Shown here: one piece after another, positions 1 through 5,808 of the stretch
Layout of the letters: each line of letters opens with the position of its first letter
Numbering within the stretch: position 1 is the first letter of the stretch
Source: Nitrospinae bacterium CG22_combo_CG10-13_8_21_14_all_47_10
GTDB lineage: Bacteria > Nitrospinota > Nitrospinia > Nitrospinales > VA-1
DNA: 11,162 nucleotides
Assembly: GCA_002786505.1 (NCBI GenBank)
Contig: PCTK01000043.1
Span: 1 to 11,162, forward strand
Reading direction: 5' to 3'
Translations under genes and position numbers: made by a program
The notes under the pieces: model-generated
The model's input: only the letters and a program-made list of their open reading frames with translations
Told to the model about the DNA's origin: nothing
Databases searched by the model: none

Positions 1-251
1 CCATTTTGCCATATCCGCCTGAAATCACCAAAACCTAATCCCGACAACCGTTGTCCCAGAGAATTCGATACATTGGGTGACCACCTCAGAAAATGCCGTC
101 TGGACTTCGGCTTGCTTCAAAAAGACCTTGCCCGATTGCTGGGGGTCGATAAAACCACCATCGCCAATTGGGAAAACGACCGCTTTTCTCCCGTATCCGG
201 TTCATTCCTATGGTCGAGGAGTTATTTGGCTATTGCCCCCGGCCCAGGTGA
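1..251 (+). pseudogene. Helix-turn-helix (XRE-like) protein, 5'-truncated by the window and apparently frameshifted
   Basis: Reading frame 1 is open from the first base and encodes a basic stretch (PFCHIRLKSPKP...), then a clear HTH: TLGDHLRKCRLDFGLLQKDL, LLGVDKTTIANWEND. From memory of the family, such small HTH proteins continue after the NWEN-R-SP motif with an IRFIP...LGY segment. Here frame 1 turns into unrelated sequence after about base 192, while the expected continuation (RIRFIPMVEELFGYCPRPR, then TGA at 249-251) is in the next frame from base 192. This pattern fits loss of one base around 190-196. A TTG at 73 could start a shorter 80-residue frame-1 product, but that start sits inside conserved-looking sequence and has no ribosome binding site. 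It is probably a dead DNA-binding protein or a sequencing error. The upstream part lies outside the window. Confidence 0.6.
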
Positions 252-337
252 TATAGGGGGTGACCCTTCACTTGTGGGAGGTCTGGAGGACCATTTCCTT
301 CTACATGGTAATTGAAGAGTCGAACTCGGAAAAACAA

Positions 338-366
338 TAGACCCAGACCGCTTTCCCCATTATAAT
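338..366 (+). promoter_or_regulatory. Probable sigma-70-type promoter of the mntA-hepT pair
   Basis: The -10 box TATAAT at 361-366 matches consensus exactly. The hexamer TAGACC at 338-343, separated by 17 bases, matches four of six -35 positions. Transcription would start near 373 and leave a leader of about 38 bases before the ATG at 411. No operator palindrome is obvious here. Confidence 0.5.
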
Positions 367-401
367 TGAGGAATACACAGGAAAACTTTACATCCCAATG
401 T

Positions 402-408
402 GAGGGAG
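402..408 (+). promoter_or_regulatory. Ribosome binding site that fixes the mntA start
   Basis: GAGGGAG ends two bases before the ATG at 411. The open frame could begin 45 bases upstream with other start codons, but that part overlaps the predicted promoter and has no Shine-Dalgarno sequence, so 411 is preferred. Confidence 0.6.
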
Positions 409-410
409 AC

Positions 411-704
411 ATGAAAACCCGCGAAGAAATACTCAATATCCTCTCCCAGGAAAAATCGAAGCTGGAAACCCGATACAAGCTTCGCCGATTAGCTCTTTTC
501 GGTTCCTACGCCCGCGGGGAAGAGACCGAGCAGAGCGATGTGGATATCCTGGTGGATGTCGATCCGTCCATAGGCCTTGAATTCGCCTCGCTCGGTGACG
601 AACTTGAACATCTCCTGGGCGAACGGGTTGAGGTCGTCTCGATCCGTGCCATCAAGCCGAGAAATTGGAAGCTCATTGAGCCAGAGTTGGTAGATGTCGA
701 GTAG
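411..704 (+). CDS. mntA: MntA-like nucleotidyltransferase antitoxin
   Basis: A 97-residue protein of the minimal nucleotidyltransferase family. It shows the full signature G31-S32, ten residues, D43-x-D45 (FGSYARGE ... SDVDILVDV), where the acidic pair coordinates Mg-ATP. The length is typical of stand-alone MNT proteins. In the characterised MntA-HepT systems, the antitoxin transfers AMP from ATP to a tyrosine of the HEPN toxin and so silences it; the same role is inferred here because the next gene is a HEPN partner. The stop codon overlaps the start of that partner by 11 bases, implying translational coupling. The start at 411 is chosen over an upstream one because of the purine-rich ribosome binding site at 402-408. 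Confidence 0.9.
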   Translation: MKTREEILNILSQEKSKLETRYKLRRLALFGSYARGEETEQSDVDILVDVDPSIGLEFASLGDELEHLLGERVEVVSIRAIKPRNWKLIEPELVDVE

Positions 705-1041
705 GTCTTCAAAATTGCTGATTGAGGACATCGGGGACTCAATGGAAAAGATCGCCCGTTACGTCATCGGTATGGATTTGAATTCGTTTCAACAGGATGA
801 TCGTACCATTGACGCCGTGGTTCGTAATTTGGAAATCATCGGCGAAGCGGCCAATCGGTTGTCTGAGTCTTTCAAGTTGCAATATGCCGAAATTCCATGG
901 AGGAAAATTGTCGGACTGCGGAATCGCATAGTCCATGAATATTTCGGAGTGGACGTTGATATTGTTTGGTCTATTCTTCAGAGCGATCTCCCTGCTCTCC
1001 GCCCGGCCTTCGAAAAGATTCGTGAGGAATTGAGTGATTAG
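694..1041 (+). CDS. hepT: HepT-like HEPN-domain toxin (DUF86)
   Basis: A 115-residue, largely helical protein of the DUF86/HepT family. The diagnostic R-x4-H-x-Y motif is intact: R76, H81 and Y83 in RNRIVHEYFG. In the family, R and H form the RNase active site at the dimer interface, and the tyrosine is the residue adenylylated by MntA. The preceding helix (TIDAVVRNLEIIGEAANRLS) is also typical. The ATG at 694 lies within the last codons of mntA. Both partners carry complete catalytic motifs, so the pair is probably functional as a toxin-antitoxin or phage-defence module. The physiological target cannot be read from sequence. Confidence 0.9.
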   Translation: MSSRSSKLLIEDIGDSMEKIARYVIGMDLNSFQQDDRTIDAVVRNLEIIGEAANRLSESFKLQYAEIPWRKIVGLRNRIVHEYFGVDVDIVWSILQSDLPALRPAFEKIREELSD

Positions 1042-1115
1042 TGACCGGAATTGCCTGACAGTTGACTATTTTAAATTTTCCTCCCTAAAAATTTCTACAC
1101 GCGTCCAGGTCCACT

Positions 1116-1286
1116 TCAATTGGCCAGTTTCCTTTTTCCACCCTGTTGCCGCGATCTCTCAGTCTGTCTCTCTTTATGTTTTGGATAATAGATTTTATCC
1201 TCTTGATACCAATCGTTTCCTTCATCGATATCCTTGCCTGTCCAGTGAATCAGAAAATCCGAGTGTATAGCATAGTCATAAGGCAT
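1116..1286 (-). pseudogene. Short ORF resembling the N-terminus of AbiGi-like abortive-infection proteins; probable remnant
   Basis: Minus-strand ATG at 1286 opens 56 codons beginning MPYDYAIHSDFLIHWTGKDI. The phrase D-F-L-I-H-W-T-G-K-D-I recalls the start of AbiGi-type abortive-infection proteins, which are several times longer. After about residue 30 the sequence becomes charged and low in hydrophobic pattern (KHKERQTERSRQQGGKRK) and stops. A GGAG lies 10 bases upstream of the ATG, so translation is possible. I read it as the decayed 5' end of a defence gene next to mntA-hepT. The family match is from memory of one motif only. The rest of 1042-1354 holds no convincing gene, and no strong terminator separates hepT from the minus-strand genes. 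Confidence 0.3.
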
Positions 1287-1354
1287 AGGAATCGAGCTCC
1301 AATTTGTTAAAAATTTAGTCTGACCTGGATTGGATAAGCTCAACAACCTCAGTG

Positions 1355-2890
1355 TTAAAACCAGCTTTCCCTGTCCAGTGAGCGGTACTGGATGGCTTCG
1401 GCGATGTGTTCGGACTGCAACGATTCGCACTCTGCCAGGTCGGCGATGGTGCGGGCGACTTTCAGGATGCGGTCATGCGCCCGGGCACTGAGCCCCAGTT
1501 TGTCGATAGCCAGGGCCATGATCTTTTTCGACGCTTCATCAAGTTGGCAATGGGATTTCAGTTGGTGTGGGTTCATGTTGGCGTTGAAATTGTTTTCGGG
1601 GCTTTGCTGGAAGCGTTTTAACTGGACGCTTCGCGCTTTTTCGACTCTGGCTGAGATGGTGGAAGATTTTTCTCCACCGGATTCTGTTGACAGGTCTTTA
1701 TATTCCAGCGCGGGTACTTCGATATGCAGGTCGATGCGGTCGAGCAGGGGACCCGAAATCTTGCCGACATATTTTTTGATCATCATCGGTGTGCATCCGC
1801 ATTCGCGTTTCGGGTCGAACCGGTAACCGCACGGGCAGGGGTTCATCGCCGCCACCAGCATGAGGTTTGCCGGATAGGTGATGGACCCGGCGGCGCGTGA
1901 GATCGAGACCTCGCCTTCTTCCAATGGTTGGCGCAGGACTTCGAGCACATTCCTTTTGAATTCGGGAAGCTCATCGAGGAACAACACACCGTTATGCGCC
2001 ATTGAAACTTCACCGGGCATGGGCACGCGGCCACCGCCGATCAACCCGGCATCGGAGATGGTGTGATGCGGGGACCGAAAAGGCCTGAGCTTTAATAATC
2101 CTTTGCCATTTTTCAATTGACCGAGAACGCTATGAATTTTTGTGCTGGTGATGGCTTCCCCCTGGGTCATGGATGGCAGAATGGTAGGGATGCGTTTTGC
2201 CAGCATGGATTTACCGGAACCGGGGGGACCGATAAGCAGGATATTGTGTCCGCCGGAGGCGGCGATTTCCAGGGCACGTTTGACGTGGTGCTGGCCTTTC
2301 ACATCGGTGAAATCCAATTCATATTCTTTGGCGTGCGGACTCCCGGCATGGGTTTCAGGAGTCACTGCCTGAAGTTCCAAATTCCCGCACAAAAATTCCA
2401 GAGCCTGGGGCAGGCTCTCTATCGGATAAATGGGGATGCCTTCGATGACCGAAACTTCCGCCGCGTTTTGCGCCGGCAGGAGAACGCCTTCCATTCCATG
2501 ATCGCGTGCCATGGCGGTGATGGAGAGTCCGCCGCGGACGGGTTTGACCCGGCCATCGAGAGAGAGTTCGCCGAGAATCACCAGTTTTTTCAATCGGTCA
2601 TTTTCAATCATTCCGCTGGCTGAGAGGATGCCGAGAGCGATGGGCAGGTCGAACGCAGAACCTTCTTTGCGGATATCGGCGGGAGCCAGGTTGACGGTGA
2701 TTCTTCGTACGGGCAGGTCTAACTGAGTGTTGCGAATGGCGGCGGTGACCCGGTCGCTACTTTCCTTGACCGCCGCGTCGGGCAGACCGACGATGGACAT
2801 GCCCGGCAGGCCTTGTGACAGGTTGACTTCGACCTCGACCAGATAACCGTCTATACCCAGAACCGCTCCACTGTGAACGAGGGCGACCAC
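1355..2890 (-). CDS. comM: YifB/ComM family Mg-chelatase-like AAA+ ATPase
   Basis: A full-length 511-residue member of the YifB/ComM family (usual length about 500). Residues 1-170 form the Lon-like/S5-fold N-terminal domain (start LVHSGAVLGIDGYLVEVEVN). The AAA+ Mg-chelatase domain follows, with Walker A GPPGSGKS at 221-228 and Walker B LFLDELPEF with D306-E307. The cysteine-bearing loop NPCPCGYRFDPKRECGC comes after that, then the C-terminal Mg-chelatase domain ending in a YRSLDR motif. ComM is a hexameric DNA helicase that promotes branch migration during natural transformation in Vibrio; that role is inferred here. The start is GTG with GGAG six bases upstream, and it places the N-terminus where homologues begin. 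The gene faces hepT convergently. Confidence 0.93.
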   Translation of the reverse strand: MVALVHSGAVLGIDGYLVEVEVNLSQGLPGMSIVGLPDAAVKESSDRVTAAIRNTQLDLPVRRITVNLAPADIRKEGSAFDLPIALGILSASGMIENDRLKKLVILGELSLDGRVKPVRGGLSITAMARDHGMEGVLLPAQNAAEVSVIEGIPIYPIESLPQALEFLCGNLELQAVTPETHAGSPHAKEYELDFTDVKGQHHVKRALEIAASGGHNILLIGPPGSGKSMLAKRIPTILPSMTQGEAITSTKIHSVLGQLKNGKGLLKLRPFRSPHHTISDAGLIGGGRVPMPGEVSMAHNGVLFLDELPEFKRNVLEVLRQPLEEGEVSISRAAGSITYPANLMLVAAMNPCPCGYRFDPKRECGCTPMMIKKYVGKISGPLLDRIDLHIEVPALEYKDLSTESGGEKSSTISARVEKARSVQLKRFQQSPENNFNANMNPHQLKSHCQLDEASKKIMALAIDKLGLSARAHDRILKVARTIADLAECESLQSEHIAEAIQYRSLDRESWF

Positions 2891-2908
2891 TTGTTACTCC
2901 AGTGCAAA

Positions 2909-2936
2909 TTGATAATGGTTCGCGGCATTTTGTAAA
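2909..2936 (-). promoter_or_regulatory. Possible comM promoter
   Basis: On the minus strand TTTACA (plus-strand 2931-2936) is a five-of-six -35 match and TATCAA (2909-2914) a four-of-six -10 match, separated by 16 bases. The start codon is only 18 bases past the -10 box, so the leader would be very short. The rest of 2891-3075 shows no other gene or strong signal. Confidence 0.3.
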
Positions 2937-3075
2937 TCACCCCAGGGGTCGGGGGGATTTGTTTTTAATGTCCAACCAGAGCTAATGCTTTGGCATGCCG
3001 ATTATTGAATCAAACTACACGAGTGCGCCGATCCGGTCAAGCTTGCAAGTATAGGAGTGGTATTTATGGGAAAAT

Positions 3076-3555
3076 TTATTTCCTTCGGTTTGATCTCATC
3101 CAGTCGTTGGCAAGCTTCTGGGCCTGGGAGATTTGTTCGTAGCTCATGCGTTTTTCGACAATGCGGATATTTTTTTGACCGCCTTCACTGCCGTTTTCGG
3201 CAGAGATGATGAACCATTTCAACGCTTCCACAATATCCTGCTGGGTCCCTTCGCCTTTGCTGTAAAGGGCGCCGAGGTTGTTTTGCGCGTCTTTATGGAA
3301 GTGTTCCGCCGAGCTTTTGTACCACTTGAGGGCTTCGGAGTTATTCTGCTCCACACCATTGCCCCATTCATACATGACGCCAAGGTTGTATTGGGCGGCG
3401 GCATGACCGTTCTCGGCCAGAGGTCTTAACTTTTCCAGGGCCTTGTCGTAGTTTGTTTCATAAATAGCGGCCAACCCTTCTTCAAAGTCATTGGCATAAA
3501 CGGGAACCGCCATCATGATAAAAAATAGGATTGTCGCAACCAATTGCCTGTTCAT
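3076..3555 (-). CDS. Secreted Sel1-like repeat protein
   Basis: A 159-residue protein with a classic Sec signal peptide: short basic start (MNRQL), hydrophobic core, and likely cleavage after VYA at about residue 21. Residues about 36-110 hold at least two Sel1-type repeats of about 36 residues, with the motif A-A-Q-Y-N-L-G-x-M-Y-x-x-G-x-G-V and then A-L-K-W-Y. A third, partial repeat follows (ALKWF...AENGSEGGQKNI). The C-terminus (YEQISQAQKLANDW) is a common cap in this class. Such solenoids act as periplasmic protein-protein scaffolds; no partner is evident. AGGT lies five bases before the ATG. It lies 51 bases downstream of the TPR membrane gene on the same strand, with no hairpin between them, so co-transcription is plausible. 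Both are repeat-solenoid proteins. Confidence 0.85.
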   Translation of the reverse strand: MNRQLVATILFFIMMAVPVYANDFEEGLAAIYETNYDKALEKLRPLAENGHAAAQYNLGVMYEWGNGVEQNNSEALKWYKSSAEHFHKDAQNNLGALYSKGEGTQQDIVEALKWFIISAENGSEGGQKNIRIVEKRMSYEQISQAQKLANDWMRSNRRK

Positions 3556-3606
3556 TTCGCACCTGTGAATTGTCTATTAACATTGTACCGGATGAGGGCG
3601 CCGGGC

Positions 3607-5508
3607 TCAATCATCGTCCATCGCATCATCGTCCATCGCTCTCTTTTCACCACGAATATTTGCCTGGTTTAACAGGTCCTTTAGAATTCGGCTCTGTTCG
3701 GGGTTGGGGTTGAGAGCGAGTGCCGCATCAAGGTGGGTTTTCGCCTTCTGTGGGTCGTTTTTGAATTCCAATAAAAGTTTTGCCAGGTTGAACCGGGCGG
3801 ACAGGAGGTTCGGGTTTTGCCCAACCGATTTTTCAAACAAAACCAGTGCCTCCTCCATCTGATTCGATTGTATCATTTCGATTCCAGCTTGATTATGGGC
3901 TCGGGCTTTATCGGAAAAAAACTGCGCCGGAGGGTTTTTGCCTTTGGCTTTATAGAGCCCATCGGCCCGGTCAAACTCCTGGCTTGCCAGAACAAATTTC
4001 CCCAGGTTCCCGTAAAGGCTGGCGAGGTTGAAATGTGAGTCGGGGTCCTTGGGTTCTATGCGTATGGCATCCTTAAAGTTTTTTTCAGCTTCGGAAAAAT
4101 TCCCCAGGCTTTTGTGGGCGATGCCAAGATTCTGATGCACGTCATAGAGGTTGGGATTGATTTTGAGTAATGCCAGCAAGGGTTTCACTGCGCTGGCAAA
4201 ATCACCCTCCATCAGGTAATGAATGCTCAGGGTTTTGCCAACGCTCAATTTGTTGGGAGATTTCCTGAAGGTATCGGCCCACAGGGATGAAGGGGAAGCG
4301 TAAGCCTGGTTCCTTTTGACGACCATGGCAGAAAAGGCAGTGCAGATAAACAGCGTGAGGCAGATTCCCCACATCGCCTGGTACTTTTCAGTTCTGCTGA
4401 TCAGAAAGAGAATGACAGCAAAGAAAAGGCACAGTCCGAAAGAGGGAATATACATATTGCGTTCACTGAAGAGATGGGTGCGTTCCATGAAAGAGTTGGT
4501 GGGTGCAATAGTGAGCGGAAACCATAAAACACAGAACGTCAGTAGCGAATTTTTCAGATAGAACTTTTTAAAAGCCAGAAAAACGCATAGCAGAACGATG
4601 GCGATGGAAGCAAAAAGCGAGGGCCAGGATACCCGGGTAAGAAAGTCGTATTCGAAGGTCAGGTTGATGGGGAACAGGAATAATTTCAGCGGGTGTTTGA
4701 GCAGGTCCAGGTGTACCAGTCCAAGAGGAAGATTGATTTTTTTTAAAAAGTTTTCACTGTTCAAGGCATCCATGAAGCGGAGTATATTGGGCGCGAGATA
4801 AAATATCGCCCCGGCCAACACCGGATAGCAAAGATAATAGACAAGCCGGGATCGGAATGGCACCCAGGACGGACCTTTGATGAAACATAAATCATAAATA
4901 ATAATCATCACCGGCAGGGTGATGGCGATCTCTTTTCCCAGCAAGGCCATTGCAAAGCTCAGCAAAGATAGAAGGTAAAGAATGACGCGTGGGACCCTGC
5001 ACTCTTTCAGGCTGGCTAGAATAAATAATAGCAGGGATAAAAAATAAAAGAGGCCAGCCAGACCACCGGGTCGGCCCGAAATATAGGTCACGGTTTCGGT
5101 TTGAATGGGGTGTAGCCCAAACAGCATGGCTGTGATCAGCGCTATTTTCTGTGCGGAATTTTTGCCCCAGGCCGTTCCCTTACTAATAGTCAGTTGGGCG
5201 ATGAAAAAAACCAGAAAGGTGGAGCAGATGTGTATCAGGACATTGAACAGGTGATAGCCGAAAGGGTTTTCCTTTCCCCATTTGTAATTCAGGGCAAAAC
5301 TCAGGCCACTGATGTGGCGGTTACGAATGTTGGAAGGGTTGGCGTAAAAGCCGGGATTTTTTATATGGGGTGAATCCTGAATATGTCTTTCGTCATCGCT
5401 CTGGAAAGGAGTATTCAATCCATTGGCGTAAATGAGAAAGATAATTCCGGTGAGGGCAACGAGAATGCCGAATGTGTTCAACCGGGTTAGGGGAAGCTTG
5501 GTCTCCAC
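3607..5508 (-). CDS. TMTC-like polytopic membrane protein with C-terminal TPRs (putative GT-C glycosyltransferase)
   Basis: A 633-residue protein with about 11 predicted membrane segments in residues 13-400. An acidic pair D38-D39 (FQSDDERHI) sits in the first extracytoplasmic loop, where GT-C enzymes carry catalytic or metal residues. The segment LFGLHPIQTETVTYISGRPG is characteristic of bacterial relatives of eukaryotic TMTC O-mannosyltransferases. Residues about 430-625 hold several TPRs (for example YDVHQNLGIAHKSLGNFSEA). A glycosyltransferase role with a polyprenyl-linked sugar donor is inferred from the fold; neither sugar nor acceptor can be named. The start is GTG; no strong Shine-Dalgarno is visible and a TTG nine codons in is a weaker alternative, so the first residues are uncertain. 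The protein ends with a duplicated acidic tail AMDDD-AMDDD. The Sel1 gene follows 51 bases downstream. Confidence 0.75.
   Translation of the reverse strand: METKLPLTRLNTFGILVALTGIIFLIYANGLNTPFQSDDERHIQDSPHIKNPGFYANPSNIRNRHISGLSFALNYKWGKENPFGYHLFNVLIHICSTFLVFFIAQLTISKGTAWGKNSAQKIALITAMLFGLHPIQTETVTYISGRPGGLAGLFYFLSLLLFILASLKECRVPRVILYLLSLLSFAMALLGKEIAITLPVMIIIYDLCFIKGPSWVPFRSRLVYYLCYPVLAGAIFYLAPNILRFMDALNSENFLKKINLPLGLVHLDLLKHPLKLFLFPINLTFEYDFLTRVSWPSLFASIAIVLLCVFLAFKKFYLKNSLLTFCVLWFPLTIAPTNSFMERTHLFSERNMYIPSFGLCLFFAVILFLISRTEKYQAMWGICLTLFICTAFSAMVVKRNQAYASPSSLWADTFRKSPNKLSVGKTLSIHYLMEGDFASAVKPLLALLKINPNLYDVHQNLGIAHKSLGNFSEAEKNFKDAIRIEPKDPDSHFNLASLYGNLGKFVLASQEFDRADGLYKAKGKNPPAQFFSDKARAHNQAGIEMIQSNQMEEALVLFEKSVGQNPNLLSARFNLAKLLLEFKNDPQKAKTHLDAALALNPNPEQSRILKDLLNQANIRGEKRAMDDDAMDDD
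3611..3640. repeat. Two tandem copies of a 15-bp unit at the 3' end of the TMTC-like gene
   Basis: TCATCGTCCATCGCA (3611-3625) is followed directly by TCATCGTCCATCGCT (3626-3640), 14 of 15 bases identical. It keeps frame and duplicates the residues AMDDD just before the stop codon. Replication slippage is the likely origin. Confidence 0.9.
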
Positions 5509-5808
5509 GGTTATGGAACGCCTTTGGGAAGGAAAAACTTGTTGATATTAGGGTTGTGAGCTTGATTTGCCAGCCAATTAGGGTCAAAATTACAGGGCGC
5601 GTTTTTCAAAGGTCATGGTTGAGGAAAATTATTAGAGGCTGATTCTCCAACACGCCGGACTAGTTTATCAGAAAAAAACTGTAGATTAAGGAAGAATTCA
5701 TTCCGTTCCCGGACGGATTCATTAAAGGTCATGATTTGAGATGTCGTTAAGACACTGTCAGTTCCTGTGAGTTCTTTTAATTCCTGTTGCAAGTTTTAAG
5801 GAAGGGTA
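5509..5808. other. Divergent intergenic region of 300 bases
   Basis: This region separates the minus-strand TMTC-like gene from the plus-strand ATP-grasp/FMN gene. I see no credible coding sequence, RNA gene or well-matched promoter. A 10-base direct repeat AAAGGTCATG occurs at 5608-5617 and 5724-5733, each followed by a similar TTGAG-type element. A short inverted repeat TCCGT-TCCCGG-ACGGA lies near 5702-5717; it has no T-tract, so it is not a good terminator. AAGGA at 5798-5802 is the ribosome binding site of the gene at 5809. Confidence 0.5.

Noticed and set aside
1073..1094. AAATTTT/AAAATTT inverted repeat after hepT as a terminator
   Set aside because: The stem is pure A-T with an eight-base loop, too weak to call a terminator.
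1085..1225. Small minus-strand frame (MKETIGIKRIKSII...)
   Set aside because: It overlaps the AbiGi-like remnant in another frame, lacks a ribosome binding site and matches nothing I recognise; it could be part of the same decayed gene but this cannot be shown.
1034..1270. 78-codon plus-strand frame after hepT
   Set aside because: It has no ribosome binding site and no recognisable domain, and it overlaps the end of hepT; the opposite strand gives a better (though weak) AbiGi-like match.
1237..1381. CCTGTCCAGTGA present at 1237-1248 and 1370-1381
   Set aside because: One copy encodes the conserved comM C-terminus and the other the HWTGK stretch; with no other shared flanks it is probably chance, not an att site.
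2117..2623. 168-codon open frame on the plus strand
   Set aside because: It lies opposite comM's Walker A region and shows no family features.
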